In this document: positions 1 through 10,427 of the stretch, in pieces
How positions within the stretch are numbered: the first letter of the stretch is position 1
How the letters are laid out: each line of letters starts with the position of its first letter
Origin: Desulfobacter latus
GTDB taxonomy: Bacteria > Desulfobacterota > Desulfobacteria > Desulfobacterales > Desulfobacteraceae
Assembly: GCF_013389365.1 (NCBI RefSeq)
Contig: NZ_JACADJ010000004.1
Location: 1-64,000, forward strand
DNA length: 64,000 nucleotides
Direction of reading: 5' to 3'
Translations under genes and position numbers: made by a program
The notes under the pieces: model-generated
Told to the model about the DNA's origin: nothing
What the model saw: only the letters and a program-made list of their open reading frames with translations
Databases searched by the model: none

Positions 1-249
1 AAATGGGATTGCAGGGTCTCTTTCCGGATACAACTAATTGTTTTTATATGCATTATTAAACAAACACTATATTTTCAGTATTTCCGGATAATCTGCCTAC
101 GCTAACCGGGAAAATGGGAATGCGCCCGTTATTAAATAGACATTATACCGATTTTTCATAACCCATTGATTTCATCTGGAAACTCATTTTTAAGAATCTA
201 ATAAGATCAGGTACTTAGCCAAAATCGGTATAATGTCTAATGTTTAAAC
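1..249. other. Non-coding AT-rich left edge
   Basis: No credible reading frame is seen here. The decamer TTTCCGGATA occurs twice exactly 60 bases apart (21-30 and 81-90), and AAATGGGA(T/A)TGC occurs at 1-12 and 112-123, so the stretch has a weak internal duplication. The right half holds the inverted repeat listed separately. No ribosome-binding site is obvious before the ATG at 250. Confidence 0.5.
137..239. repeat. Perfect 19-bp inverted repeat, 65-bp spacer
   Basis: Bases 137-155 (TAGACATTATACCGATTTT) are the exact reverse complement of 221-239. The arms enclose 65 bases with no gene and sit just before the frameshifted membrane gene. The arrangement could be a very small MITE-like element, a pair of divergent regulator sites or a long-loop hairpin. 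No target-site duplication is visible at the flanks. Confidence 0.75.
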
Positions 250-857
250 ATGACAGACGTATTAATCATATTATTTGATTATTTAGGAACATTTGCTTTT
301 GCAGTTTCGGGAGGACTCGCTGCTGCTGAAAAAAAACTTGATTTATTTGGTGCTTTGTTTCTGGGGTTTGTCACGGCTATCGGTGGGGGGACTACGCGTG
401 ATATGATGATTGGTAACACGCCTGTTTCATGGCTTCAAAACCCTGCTTATTTTTACATTATTATCGTTTCTGTTTCGCTTACGTTTTTATTTACCAAAAC
501 AATATTACAGTTTCCCAAGGCTCTTTTTTTTTCGATACGATCGGAATCAGTGTGTTTACTATTATTGGTATTCAAAAAGGCGTACATGCCGGTATTCATC
601 CGCCCCTTGCGGTTATGATGGGTATTTTGACAGCTGTTATGGGTGGAATTATCCGTGATGTGCTTTGTAATGAAATTCCTCTGATTTTTCATAAAGAAAT
701 ATATGCGACAGCGTGTTTGGCTGGAGGTATTCTCTTTATGCTTTTTCTATTCCTGAATGTACCTGAGCCTTTTAATGCGCTAATAACCGCAGGTGTTATC
801 TTTACAATCCGTTCACTAAGTGTCCGGAAAGGATGGGAATTACCACGCTTTAAGTGA
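250..857 (+). pseudogene. TRIC/YadS-type membrane protein, frameshifted
   Basis: Two overlapping frames together give one protein of about 200 residues of the Gly_transporter/UPF0126 (TRIC-like) family. The first half, read from ATG 250, carries GGGTTRDMMIG. The second half, in another frame, carries GGIIRDVLCNEIP. This duplicated glycine-rich/RD motif in two three-helix halves is the family signature. The frames join at a run of nine T at 524-532: reading must slip back one base there, giving ALFF-FDTIGIS. Known relatives are proposed glycine or cation channels of the inner membrane. Either the gene is inactivated, or the T run is a programmed -1 slip site, or the run was misread. Identification is firm from both motifs; functional status is uncertain. 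Confidence 0.75.
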
Positions 858-952
858 TTTATGTTCTGATGTTGCGTTTTGCAGGAAAGATTATGGAAAA
901 AGTAAACCATTCTCCCCAGTGAAATGGGGCAGCGATCTGCTGGTTTTTCAGT

Positions 953-3900
953 TCAACCAGATTTAAAAAAGTCTTTGATATCCTCCAGTATCAGGTAAAG
1001 ACAAGGCACAAGCCCCAGGGTAATTAACGTGGCAAACAAAATGCCGAATCCAAGGGAAATGGCCATGGGAATCAGAAACTTTGCCTGGCGGGACGTTTCC
1101 GTGATAATCGGCGCCAGACCGCCACATGTGGTTAAGGTTGTCAACAGAATGGGCCGGAACCGCTGTATGCCGGCGGCCCTGACCGCGTCCACCACAGGCA
1201 TCCCCCCGCGCACCAGCCGGTTGGCAAAATCAATAAGCACCAAAGAGTCATTGACCACCACACCTGACATGGCCACAATGCCGAACAAACTCATAACGGA
1301 AAGGGAATACCCCATGATAATATGGCCGGCCACAGCCCCGATAATGCCAAAGGGAATGCAGAGCATGATGATCAACGGCTGAAAATAACTTTTAAACGGA
1401 ACGGCCAGCAGCGCAAATACACAGAATAATGCCAGGCCCAGGCCTTTGACCAAGGCGCCGACACTCTCCTTGATATCTGCCTGTTTGCCCTTGAATTCGT
1501 ATGACAGGCCCGGATACCCTTTCACGAGTGACGGCAAAATTTCCTGCTTCATATCCCGGATAATATTCTCGGACATTGACTGGGGGGTCACATTGGCTGA
1601 AACCTGAATTTCCCGCCGCCCGTTGCTCCGGCTGATTTCGGTATAGGCCCGCCCCTTGATGGTTTTAACGGCATCCCTGAGCATAATCTCCCCGTTTGGG
1701 GCATTGATTACATAATTTTCAAATGCGGTTTCGGAAATGCGTTCGTCTCCGGCCAGCCGCACCCTTACCGTGACCTCATTTCTTCCCCGCTGGTTTTTCA
1801 CCGCTTCAATGCCCTGGTACGCATTTCGAATTTTGCCGGCAATGCTTTTCGGGGTCAGCCCCATGCGGTGGCCGGCCGGGGTCAGGATGATATCAAACTG
1901 CCGTTTTCCCTGGGCAGATCCGTCATCAATGTCCGAAACCATGGGGTACTCGCCCAGACGCAGGGCAAGGTCCTCACCGGCCCGGTTCAGCGTATCCGCA
2001 TCCCGGTGGCTCAGGGCAATGGTCAGGGCCTTGCCGGAACCGGGCCCCCCCCGGTTGGCTTCAAAGGCGATGGTCTCCACCCCGGAAAGAGCGCCGGTTT
2101 TTTCCCGCCAGATCCGGGTCACCTCGGCGGTCGGGATCGGACGCACTTCAGGATCCGTCAGATAAATCCTCATCTGGATACGGTTCTCACTGACCTGGGA
2201 AAAAATCCCTGTGGACAAATCCTGCTTTCCATTTTCATCCACAGTCTCTTGGGCCGATGCCACCAGGTGGTTTTCCACTTGCCGCACCTTGCTTTCAGGC
2301 GTGCCATAGGGCAGGTAAATCTCGCAAAAGGCGTAATCGGATTCCACCTTGGGAAACAGGACCATGCCCATATTCCCGGACCTCACATATCCGAAGGTGA
2401 TCAGCAGCAGGGCAAGCCCCAGGGCAAAGATCGTATACCGCCAGGAAAGCACGACAGACAGCACCCTGCCATACCCGGATTTGACAATGGTTTCAAATTT
2501 TTCAGAAAATCTTGCCTGCCACGTTTCAAGATGATTCAATGGAAAAAACAAGGGACGGCTGCCATGGCTTAAATGGGCCGGCAGGATAAACAGACTTTCG
2601 ATTAAGGAGACACCAAATACGGCCACCACCACCAGGGGCATGGTTTTAAATATTTTCCCCATAATGCCCGGGATGAACATAATGGGCATAAACGTGACCA
2701 TATTGGTGATCACCGAAAAAACCACAGGAACGGCAATGCTTTTTGCGCCCTGGATGGAGGCCTCCAGAGCGCCCATGCCCTGGCGGCGGCAATAATAAAT
2801 ATTTTCTCCTACCACCACGGCATCGTCCACCACAATGCCCAACGTAACGATAAAGGCAAACATGCTTACCATATTGATGGTAAAACTGGCGGGGGACAAA
2901 AAAATAAAAGACCCTAAAAATGAAATGGGAATACCCAGGCTGACCCAGAAGGCCAGACGGATTTCAAGGAACAGGGCCAGACACAAGAACACCAGACCAA
3001 GCCCCATATATGCGTTGCGCAATAAAAGATTCGCCCGTTGGTCAAAAATTTTGGACATATTTCTGACAATGCTTAATTGAACCCCCTGGGGCAGGTCCGC
3101 ATTAATTATTTTAAGCATCTTTTTGGCGGCCTCAGCCACCTGCGTGGGGGTCTGTTTTCCCACCCGGTAAACAGCAATGGTCACAGCCCGTTTACCATTA
3201 AATGAGGCCCAGGTATCCGAATCCTCAAACCCTTCGCTTACCGTGGCAATATCCGATAACAACAGCTGGGACCCGTTCTCCCGGGTGAGGATGGGCAATT
3301 TTTCATATTGCCGGGCATAGTCTTTGCGGGATTTAATGCGCAGCAGGATATCACCGCCCCCGGATTTGATGGCCCCGCCGCCCAGCTCCACCGAAGCCGT
3401 GGAGACGGCATCGGCCACATCAGACAGGGTCATGCCGTAACGCCGCAGGGTATTGGTGGAAATTTCCACCAGGATCTCCCGTTCCCTGACGCCTTCCAAC
3501 GACACCTGGGTGATTCCAGGATCAGACAAAAACCTGTCCCTGATAACGTCGGCAAGGTCGCGCATGGTGGTTTCCGGCGCATTCCCGTGAAGGGCCAGGC
3601 GCAACACTTCCCGCTGCCGGGAGGTGATGGTAACCACCGGGTCTTCGGCTTCATCCGGAAAGGTGTTAATCCGGTCCACCTCACTTTTAATCTCCTGCCA
3701 CAACTGGGTGACATCCGCCCCGTCCAGCGCTTCTATGGTGACCGATGCACGCCCTTCCAACGCCTTGGATGTAATCTCATCAATGCCTTCAAGATCCCGC
3801 ACCGCCTCTTCCAGGGCCAGGATAATGCCGGATTCCACCTCTTCGGGACTGGCCCCGGGATAGGCCACTGAAATACTCACCGTATCCAGGGCGAATTCGG

Positions 3901-4060
3901 GGAACACCTCCTGTTTGATATTAAAGGCCATGAAAAGACCGCCCACAAGAAAAACCGCCATGAGCAGATTGGCGGCCACCGTATTACCGGCCATCCAGGC
4001 GATGGGACCCTTTGGACCGTGTTCTGCAGAACCGGGAGACCCGGGATTGTGTTCAGACAT
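953..4060 (-). CDS. RND efflux pump inner-membrane permease (AcrB/HAE1 type)
   Basis: This 1035-residue protein has the size and layout of the RND permease of a tripartite drug or metabolite efflux pump, driven by proton influx across the inner membrane. An N-terminal membrane helix (MAGNTVAANLLMAVFLVGG) is followed by a large periplasmic domain with the typical FPEF and SVAYPGASPEEVE motifs. A helix block at about 335-480 contains GIVVDDAVVVGENI, the segment with the paired aspartates of the proton relay. A second periplasmic domain and a second helix block complete the internal duplication. Its ATG overlaps the adaptor stop as TAATG, so the two are translationally coupled. Charged relay residues favour the HAE rather than the heavy-metal branch, but the substrate cannot be told from sequence. 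Confidence 0.9.
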   Translation of the reverse strand: MSEHNPGSPGSAEHGPKGPIAWMAGNTVAANLLMAVFLVGGLFMAFNIKQEVFPEFALDTVSISVAYPGASPEEVESGIILALEEAVRDLEGIDEITSKALEGRASVTIEALDGADVTQLWQEIKSEVDRINTFPDEAEDPVVTITSRQREVLRLALHGNAPETTMRDLADVIRDRFLSDPGITQVSLEGVREREILVEISTNTLRRYGMTLSDVADAVSTASVELGGGAIKSGGGDILLRIKSRKDYARQYEKLPILTRENGSQLLLSDIATVSEGFEDSDTWASFNGKRAVTIAVYRVGKQTPTQVAEAAKKMLKIINADLPQGVQLSIVRNMSKIFDQRANLLLRNAYMGLGLVFLCLALFLEIRLAFWVSLGIPISFLGSFIFLSPASFTINMVSMFAFIVTLGIVVDDAVVVGENIYYCRRQGMGALEASIQGAKSIAVPVVFSVITNMVTFMPIMFIPGIMGKIFKTMPLVVVAVFGVSLIESLFILPAHLSHGSRPLFFPLNHLETWQARFSEKFETIVKSGYGRVLSVVLSWRYTIFALGLALLLITFGYVRSGNMGMVLFPKVESDYAFCEIYLPYGTPESKVRQVENHLVASAQETVDENGKQDLSTGIFSQVSENRIQMRIYLTDPEVRPIPTAEVTRIWREKTGALSGVETIAFEANRGGPGSGKALTIALSHRDADTLNRAGEDLALRLGEYPMVSDIDDGSAQGKRQFDIILTPAGHRMGLTPKSIAGKIRNAYQGIEAVKNQRGRNEVTVRVRLAGDERISETAFENYVINAPNGEIMLRDAVKTIKGRAYTEISRSNGRREIQVSANVTPQSMSENIIRDMKQEILPSLVKGYPGLSYEFKGKQADIKESVGALVKGLGLALFCVFALLAVPFKSYFQPLIIMLCIPFGIIGAVAGHIIMGYSLSVMSLFGIVAMSGVVVNDSLVLIDFANRLVRGGMPVVDAVRAAGIQRFRPILLTTLTTCGGLAPIITETSRQAKFLIPMAISLGFGILFATLITLGLVPCLYLILEDIKDFFKSG

Positions 4061-5244
4061 TATCGGCGCTCCTGCGACGCAAGGGTCAAGGCCATGCCCG
4101 GCACGGGTGCGGAAAGATCAGATTGGATCACAAGGTCACCCGGGGAGAGACCGGACTGGATAAACACCCGGTCATTTTCAATCCACACGGGAGCCACCTT
4201 GCGGATCTCCAGGCGCCCGTCATTATAAATCCATAAACTCGAATTCTCCTGGACCAGGTTCCGGGGCAGGGAAAACACATTGTCAAAGGCCTGGCCTTCA
4301 ATAACCGCCTCCACATGGTCATCCAGCAGCATGGCCGGACGCCCCTCGGCAGGCCCGAGCCCCAGGGGATCATCCACCCGGATAATGACGCCCGCCATGC
4401 GGCTTTGTTCGGTAACCGCCCCGGTGGTCCGCACGACCCGTCCCTGCCACGCCCGGCCCGCATAAAGGGAACGGATACGGGCCGGACTGCCTTGGGTGTC
4501 ATGGACGCGAATCCGGTCCAGGCGGTCCAGGGGAACCTGAACTTCCACCTGGTAACAGGTCACATCCACCAGGGTGGCAAGGGTTCCCTGGGCTGCGGTC
4601 ATGGCACCGGCATCCACCGCTTTGGAGCGCACCAGGGCATGGAAGGGCGCTAAAATCCTGGTTCGTTCCAGGTCCAGGCGTGCGGCTTCAAGATCGCTTT
4701 CAGCACTGGCCACGACAGCCCTGGCCTTTTCAAGCTGGGGTTTTCTGAGCACCAGACCGGTCTCCCGGATCTCGTTGGGGGACATTTCGGCCATGAGCTT
4801 GAGTTCTTCCCTTGCAATCTGCTGTTGGCCCTTTTCTATTTCAAAATCAGCCTGGGCCCGGGCCAGAGCATTTTGGGCCTTGTTCACGGCCAGCTCATAG
4901 TCCGCCGGATCAATTCGGACCATGGTTTGTCCTTCAGGAATCAATCCCCCCTGGACGAATTCCGGGGCTACCTGGATGACCGTACCGGCCACCTGGGATT
5001 TAATGACCACTTCCCTGTCCGGCCGGACCGTGCCCATGGCCCGGATCTGTGCGATAAACCGATCGGAATTCACTTTTATGACATCCACCACCGGCACGGT
5101 TTTCACAGCAGGTTTACGTTTGAATTTCACTGCTTTTGATTTGTAGTACCAAAATCCAGCACCCCCCAGGGCAATCAGGCATACCGGCAAAATAATTTTC
5201 AAAAGGGTTACCCCCAAAGATCTCTGTGATGCAGTCTGACGCAT
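4060..5244 (-). CDS. Efflux pump periplasmic adaptor (membrane fusion protein)
   Basis: This 394-residue MFP/HlyD-type protein links the RND permease to the outer-membrane channel. It has one N-terminal membrane anchor (about residues 9-31: LLKIILPVCLIALGGAGFW). A split lipoyl half-motif follows (MGTVRPDREVVIKSQVAGTV) and a coiled-coil hairpin rich in Ala, Glu and Arg at about 120-200 (NALARAQADFEIEK). The second lipoyl half (ILAPFHALVRSKAVDAGAM) and the beta-barrel and membrane-proximal domains complete the protein. It lies three bases after the outer-membrane factor gene and overlaps the permease start by one base, giving the order outer-membrane factor, adaptor, permease on the minus strand. 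There is no lipobox; anchoring is by the helix. Confidence 0.9.
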   Translation of the reverse strand: MRQTASQRSLGVTLLKIILPVCLIALGGAGFWYYKSKAVKFKRKPAVKTVPVVDVIKVNSDRFIAQIRAMGTVRPDREVVIKSQVAGTVIQVAPEFVQGGLIPEGQTMVRIDPADYELAVNKAQNALARAQADFEIEKGQQQIAREELKLMAEMSPNEIRETGLVLRKPQLEKARAVVASAESDLEAARLDLERTRILAPFHALVRSKAVDAGAMTAAQGTLATLVDVTCYQVEVQVPLDRLDRIRVHDTQGSPARIRSLYAGRAWQGRVVRTTGAVTEQSRMAGVIIRVDDPLGLGPAEGRPAMLLDDHVEAVIEGQAFDNVFSLPRNLVQENSSLWIYNDGRLEIRKVAPVWIENDRVFIQSGLSPGDLVIQSDLSAPVPGMALTLASQERR

Positions 5245-5247
5245 AAA

Positions 5248-6696
5248 TTAATTGCCTCCGGTCTTTTTATCTTGTGCCGGGGTCTCTTTAAAAAAAGCAC
5301 CCCGCCGGCCTGTTACGTTGTAAAGTGCAATCCGTTCTTTGACATAGGTTGCCTTCTCGCTGACCAGCTGACGTTCCAGATTTTCCATGGTCGCCCAGGC
5401 CGAAAGATAATTCAGGTAACTGCTCTGTCCGTTCAGGTACTGAATCCGGGCGTTTTGCATGGTCACCCTAACGGCTGCCAGCTGCTGCTCTAAAAGGTCG
5501 ATATAGGCTTTCTGACGGTCAATGGCCACCAGGGCATCCTCCACCTCGCGGATGGCATTGGCAACGGTTTGGGCATAGGTATTAATTTCTTCACGGACCA
5601 CGGCCCGGGTGCGTTCAATTTCGGCTTTGCGCGCCCCGCTGTCCAGCAGGGGGCCTGCCAGGGCAGCGCCCAGGCTGACCACCCAGTTCTGGAAGAGCAG
5701 ATCCAAACTACCGCTGGAAAATGCAGCTGAGCCGGACAGGGTCAGCTCCGGCAACAGATCGGCCTTGGCCGCTTCCACATCCAGGGCGGCTGCTTCAAGG
5801 CGCATCCGGGCGGCCCGGATATCGGCCCTGTTTTCGAGCAGGTCGGCGGGTATGCCGGGCTGGGGTACCAGAAAGGTTTGGGGAAGATCCGTGGTGGACA
5901 CCGCCGCAGGGGTCCCGGGTGTCCGGCCTAAATACAGGCCCAGGGCATTGATCAGTTGCTTTTCCTCTTTTTCAAGCAAGGGCATGGCAGAACGCACCTG
6001 GGCCAGGGCTTGCCGCTGCTGGGAGACATCCAGGGCCGTGGCCATGCCGTTGATAAAGCGCAATTCCTGCAGTGTCAGCGTCATCCGGTTGGCTTCGATC
6101 TGTCGGGCAAGCACTTGCATACGGGTCCGCACGGACACAATATCCACCCAGGTATCGGCAATATCCGTGGACAGGGTCAGTGCCCCGTTTGCCAAATCCT
6201 GGCATGCCGCCAGGTATTCCAGCTCACGTGCATTGACATCGGCACGATTTTTACCCCACAGGTCCAGGGTATATCCCGCAGCCAGGGAAGCCGAATAGCT
6301 GTGATCATGGTTCGAAGAGCGAGACTGATCGCTGGTTTTAGATTGGGCGTAATTTTGTTGGCCGCCAAGGGAATAATGAAGGGTCGGGCCAAGATTTGAT
6401 GTTTCGCGCTTCACATTTGCCAGGGCCTGATCAGCCCGGGCTTTAAGCACGTTTAAATCATAATTGGCACCAAGGCCTGTTTGAATCAGCCGGCTCAGTT
6501 CATCGACCCCAAACTGATGCCACCACCCGCCATCCATATTTTCTTTGCCGTTCTGGGGCGTGTCAATACCGGACGTATGAACATAAGCGTCAGGGATATC
6601 AACGGGCATCACAGCCGCAGGATCAGGGGAAATCAGATTGCAGCCGGCAATAAAAAAAACCGACATCAATACAATGGAAATCAGAGTATAACGCAT
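5248..6696 (-). CDS. Outer-membrane efflux lipoprotein (TolC/NodT family)
   Basis: This 482-residue outer-membrane factor forms the exit duct of the tripartite pump. The N-terminus is a lipoprotein signal peptide with lipobox IAGC at residues 16-19, so Cys19 is expected to be acylated. The body shows the two-fold repeated OEP architecture of long amphipathic helices, including VLKARADQALANVK in the first half and DIRAARMRLEAAALDVEAAK in the second. NodT-type members (RND efflux lipoproteins) have this length. It is the first gene of the pump operon, with a short 85-base gap to the preceding MBL gene on the same strand. No dedicated regulator gene is adjacent. Confidence 0.88.
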   Translation of the reverse strand: MRYTLISIVLMSVFFIAGCNLISPDPAAVMPVDIPDAYVHTSGIDTPQNGKENMDGGWWHQFGVDELSRLIQTGLGANYDLNVLKARADQALANVKRETSNLGPTLHYSLGGQQNYAQSKTSDQSRSSNHDHSYSASLAAGYTLDLWGKNRADVNARELEYLAACQDLANGALTLSTDIADTWVDIVSVRTRMQVLARQIEANRMTLTLQELRFINGMATALDVSQQRQALAQVRSAMPLLEKEEKQLINALGLYLGRTPGTPAAVSTTDLPQTFLVPQPGIPADLLENRADIRAARMRLEAAALDVEAAKADLLPELTLSGSAAFSSGSLDLLFQNWVVSLGAALAGPLLDSGARKAEIERTRAVVREEINTYAQTVANAIREVEDALVAIDRQKAYIDLLEQQLAAVRVTMQNARIQYLNGQSSYLNYLSAWATMENLERQLVSEKATYVKERIALYNVTGRRGAFFKETPAQDKKTGGN

Positions 6697-6781
6697 TATT
6701 TTACAATCCGCTGTTTATCACTTGATGATCCAATATCACTTAAAAATTATTGGCAGACAGAAATATACCATGGCCTTTGAG

Positions 6782-7570
6782 CTATAGCCAGATCATTTCA
6801 CCGGGTTGGTCCGGTCCTGCAACAGACAGCGTCGTGGACAAGGGATCAAGATTTTTAGATATCTCTATGGCAGCCTTTTCAGGACAATTATTCTCCTCGC
6901 TTAAGTGGGCAAGCACCACATGGTCAAGATCCTTGTGACAAATTTGCGCCACCAGATCCCTTGCATTCTGGTTGGAAATATGACCGGTTCGCGACTGGAT
7001 TCGCTGCTTCAAATGCCAGGGATAGGGACCTGTCATCAGCATGTCCGGGTCATGGTTGGCTTCAATATAAAGGGCATTGGCCCGGCTTAAATGGGTTCGC
7101 ACAAGATTTGTGATTATCCCAAGGTCCGTGGCAATACCGATTTTTTTCCCCTGGTGTTTCAAGGTAAGGCCTGCAGGATCACAGGCATCATGGCTGATGG
7201 AAAAAGGATTAACTGCCAGGGATCCGATGTCAAAGGCAGACCCGCATTCAAAAAAATTAATCCGGTCGATTTTGCCTAACCCCTTGCAGGCATTAAAGGT
7301 GTCGGAGGTCACATAGACAGGAATATTAAACCTGCGGCTCAACACCCCTGCCCCTTTAACGTGATCGGTGTGTTCGTGGGTGATGATAATGGCTTTCAGG
7401 TCATCGGGCGTCCGGCCTACGGCAGCCATTCGACGCTGGATTTCTATGCCTGAAAGCCCTGCATCAACAAGTACGGCCGTATCCGGTGTGGATACGAATA
7501 TGGCATTCCCCTTGCTGCCGCTGGCAAGGGGACATAGACAAAAAGAGCTATTTTCCGGCTTCTTCTGCAT
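6782..7570 (-). CDS. MBL-fold metallo-hydrolase (YycJ/WalJ-like)
   Basis: This 262-residue metallo-beta-lactamase-fold protein begins with the typical [12 protein letters not shown] segment. It carries the metal-binding [10 protein letters not shown] motif at about residues 62-71, a second histidine in SISHDACDP, an aspartate in IATDLG and a C-terminal LAHLSEENN histidine. The family includes WalJ/YycJ hydrolases, some of which are nucleases. The ATG at 7570 lies 23 bases inside the 3' end of pnp, so it is probably translated from the same message. The substrate is unknown. Confidence 0.85.
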   Translation of the reverse strand: MQKKPENSSFCLCPLASGSKGNAIFVSTPDTAVLVDAGLSGIEIQRRMAAVGRTPDDLKAIIITHEHTDHVKGAGVLSRRFNIPVYVTSDTFNACKGLGKIDRINFFECGSAFDIGSLAVNPFSISHDACDPAGLTLKHQGKKIGIATDLGIITNLVRTHLSRANALYIEANHDPDMLMTGPYPWHLKQRIQSRTGHISNQNARDLVAQICHKDLDHVVLAHLSEENNCPEKAAIEISKNLDPLSTTLSVAGPDQPGEMIWL

Positions 7571-9650
7571 CTTTTTTAGCAGCTTTATAGGAAAGCTTGA
7601 TTTTTCCGTCCCGGGTGATATCCAGCACCTTGACCTTGATCACTTCGCCTTCCTTGAGCACATCGGTGACTTTCTTAACCCGGTAATCTGCCAATTCCGA
7701 AATGTGGACCAAACCGTCCGTGCCGGACTTGATATTTACAAAGGCGCCAAAGTCGGTAATTTTTACCACGGCGCCTTCATAAATGGCACCGATCTCCGGA
7801 TCCATGGCAATATCCTTGACCATGGCCACGGCCTTGGCGGAATCGTCTTCATTTTCAGCGGCAATCTTTACAATGCCGTCATCGTCCACCTCAATGGTGG
7901 TGTTGGTATCGGCCTGCAGTGCCCGGATCACCTTACCGCCCGGGCCGATGATATCCCGAATCTTGTCCTTATTGATCTGGACGGATACAATCTTGGGCGC
8001 CCGGGGAGATATCTCCGCCCTTGCTTGATCCAGGGTATCCAGCATTTTCTGCAGAATATGCAGGCGACCGCCATTGGCCTGATTCAAAGCGGTTTCCATA
8101 ATCTGTCTGGACAATTCTTTAATTTTAATGTCCATCTGCAGTGCGGTAATACCGTCCTTAGTACCGGCAACCTTGAAGTCCATGTCTCCAAAATGGTCCT
8201 CGTCTCCAAGGATATCGGAAAGGACAACCGTGTTATTTTCGTCGGAAACCAGACCCATGGCAATGCCCGATACCGGGGCTTTAATGGGCACACCGCCATC
8301 CATCAGCGCCAGGCACCCGGAACATACGGTTCCCATGGAAGAGGACCCGTTGGATTCCATGACTTCGCCCACCAGGCGAATGGTATATTCGAATTCATCA
8401 TGGGGGGGGATGACCGGGCTCAATGCCCTGTGGGCCAAATTCCCGTGACCGATATCCCTGCGGGACGGACCGCCCGGGCGTCTCACCTCACCAACGGAAA
8501 ATGGCGGAAAGTTATAATGAAGCATAAATGCCCGGGTCTCCTGATTGGAGTCCAGGGTCTCCAAGCGCTGTTCATCCAGCCCGGAGCCCAGCGTGAGTAC
8601 GCCCAGAACCTGTGTTTCACCCCGGGTGAACAGGGCCGAGCCATGGGGGCGGGGCAGGCAGCCCACGTCGCAGGTGATCCGGCGAATCTCATCAAAGGCG
8701 CGGCCGTCAATGCGTTTATTTTCCTTGAGAACAATATCCCGGGACACTTTTTTAACGGTTTTGCCGAAAACTTCCTTAACCTCTTTAACTTTGTCCGGAT
8801 ATTCAGGTTCAAACCGGGCAACCGCCTCATCCTTGAGCGCACGCAAGGCGTTCTGGCGCTCAATTTTGGTTTTAATCTGAACCGTTTCATGAATCTTGTC
8901 CCAAGCCCAGTCCTGAACCTTGGCGGCAAGTGCTTCATCCTTTTCCGCTGGAATGAATTCGCGCTTGGCCTTTCCCACGGTGCTTTTTAACTCTTCCTGC
9001 AGGGCAATGGCAGGCTGCATGGCTTCATGGCCAAAAAAAACGGCATCCAGCATATCCGTCTCAGATATGATGTCAGCACCGCCTTCCACCATAACCACGC
9101 CGGTTTTGGAACCGGCCACGGTCAGATCAATGTCACTTTTTTCCATTTGTGCAGGTGTGGGGTTGGCAATCAACTGTCCGTTGACCCGCCCCACCTTAAC
9201 GCCGGCAATGGGCCCGCTAAAAGGGATATCTGAAATTTCAAGGGCAGCAGAAGCCCCGATCATGGCAAGAATGCCCGGTTCGCACAATTTATCCGTAGAC
9301 ATCACGGTTGCGATCACCTGGGTTTCAAAATTATAGCCATCTTCAAACAAAGGCCGGATGGGCCGGTCAATGAGACGGGCATTTAAGGTTTCATGTTCCG
9401 AAGGCCTGCCGATTTCCCGTCTGAAATAGTTCCCCGGAATTCTGCCGGCCGCATAAATTTTTTCCTGGTATTCAACGGACAAGGGCAGAAAGCTGATGTC
9501 CTCTTTGGGGTCTTTGGCAGCCACCGCCGTTACAAGCACCAGGGTTTCGCCATACTTCACCATCACAGACCCGGAGGCCTGCTTGGCAATTTTTCCTGTA
9601 CTAATCGTTAATTCTTTGCCGCCGATATCGGCTGAAACAACTTTTTCCAT
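7548..9650 (-). CDS. pnp: Polyribonucleotide nucleotidyltransferase (PNPase)
   Basis: This 700-residue protein is full-length PNPase, the phosphorolytic 3'-5' exoribonuclease of RNA turnover. Two RNase PH domains flank a helical linker: the first includes [13 protein letters not shown]-like residues at about 73-82, the second [14 protein letters not shown] and the active-site stretch [16 protein letters not shown] domain ([13 protein letters not shown]) and a C-terminal S1 domain ([17 protein letters not shown]) bind RNA. The start at 9650 has the good Shine-Dalgarno AGGAG. It follows rpsO as in many bacteria. A large imperfect hairpin lies in the leader (separate entry). The MBL gene overlaps its 3' end. 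Confidence 0.97.
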   Translation of the reverse strand: MEKVVSADIGGKELTISTGKIAKQASGSVMVKYGETLVLVTAVAAKDPKEDISFLPLSVEYQEKIYAAGRIPGNYFRREIGRPSEHETLNARLIDRPIRPLFEDGYNFETQVIATVMSTDKLCEPGILAMIGASAALEISDIPFSGPIAGVKVGRVNGQLIANPTPAQMEKSDIDLTVAGSKTGVVMVEGGADIISETDMLDAVFFGHEAMQPAIALQEELKSTVGKAKREFIPAEKDEALAAKVQDWAWDKIHETVQIKTKIERQNALRALKDEAVARFEPEYPDKVKEVKEVFGKTVKKVSRDIVLKENKRIDGRAFDEIRRITCDVGCLPRPHGSALFTRGETQVLGVLTLGSGLDEQRLETLDSNQETRAFMLHYNFPPFSVGEVRRPGGPSRRDIGHGNLAHRALSPVIPPHDEFEYTIRLVGEVMESNGSSSMGTVCSGCLALMDGGVPIKAPVSGIAMGLVSDENNTVVLSDILGDEDHFGDMDFKVAGTKDGITALQMDIKIKELSRQIMETALNQANGGRLHILQKMLDTLDQARAEISPRAPKIVSVQINKDKIRDIIGPGGKVIRALQADTNTTIEVDDDGIVKIAAENEDDSAKAVAMVKDIAMDPEIGAIYEGAVVKITDFGAFVNIKSGTDGLVHISELADYRVKKVTDVLKEGEVIKVKVLDITRDGKIKLSYKAAKKDAEEAGK

Positions 9651-9826
9651 AATTTCTCCTGATAAACTAAAAATTGGGGATAGTGATTATCCGAAAATAA
9701 AAACCTTATCCAAACGCAAGGTGGCAATAAAAGCAAACGCCTACAATCTGGACAAAAACTCGATGTCCGGATGGACACTAAAAAAATGGGCGGCATAAGG
9801 AAAAGGAAAGTTTATATATAATAAAC

Positions 9827-9888
9827 TCGCATATTTACCATCAAACACCTCAATGAATCCCACGGTTGGTTTGATAGCAAAGATGCGA
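9827..9888 (-). promoter_or_regulatory. Imperfect hairpin in rpsO-pnp spacer
   Basis: Bases 9827-9846 and 9869-9888 are complementary at 16 of 20 positions around a 22-base loop, and AT-rich flanks on both sides can extend the stem. It lies in the 355-base gap 9651-10005, which has no gene. In Escherichia coli a stem in the pnp leader is cut by RNase III and allows PNPase to repress itself. A similar role here is inference from position and structure only. Confidence 0.5.
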
Positions 9889-10005
9889 ACTTATATAAAA
9901 GCCATTCCTGTCTTTTACCGCCCTGCTGAAAACAAAACCAGCTGCCAGCTTAAAGGACCCGGCGCAAAAGCTGTAGCATTTAGTACCCCGAGTCCCTAAG
10001 GCCTA

Positions 10006-10275
10006 TTATCTTCTAAGTCCGAGCTTCTCAATCAATGACCGATATCTGTTAATATCTTTTTCCTTGAGATAGTCCAGAAGACTTCTGCGTCGACCGACCA
10101 GAATTAAAAGCCCCCGTCTTGAATGGTGGTCTTTTTTATGGCTCTTCAAATGATCGGTCAGATAGCTGATCCGATGCGTTAAAATAGCCACCTGAACTTC
10201 AGGTGAACCGGTGTCGGACTCATGGAGCTTGAATTTTTCAATCATCTCCTCTTTATTTTCTGCAAGCAGTACCAC
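10006..10275 (-). CDS. rpsO: 30S ribosomal protein S15
   Basis: This 89-residue protein matches S15 in length and in its hallmark segments [34 protein letters not shown] and [10 protein letters not shown], which bind the central domain of 16S rRNA. The first codon is GTG (10273-10275), preceded by AAGGAG with an eight-base gap; the next in-frame ATG would remove conserved residues. It lies between truB and pnp, the common bacterial order, and its message probably continues into pnp. Confidence 0.97.
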   Translation of the reverse strand: MVLLAENKEEMIEKFKLHESDTGSPEVQVAILTHRISYLTDHLKSHKKDHHSRRGLLILVGRRRSLLDYLKEKDINRYRSLIEKLGLRR

Positions 10276-10427
10276 GGTAACACTCCTTTATTTGGAATAA
10301 ATTAAAATCCGATGCCATAAAATATATAAGCAGTTCACGTAAATTGCCTTTTATCCAATATTCCATTCAGAACAACGGCAGATGAACTACCCAAACATCG
10401 AAGGGATCGTTTCGTATTTTTTACCAG

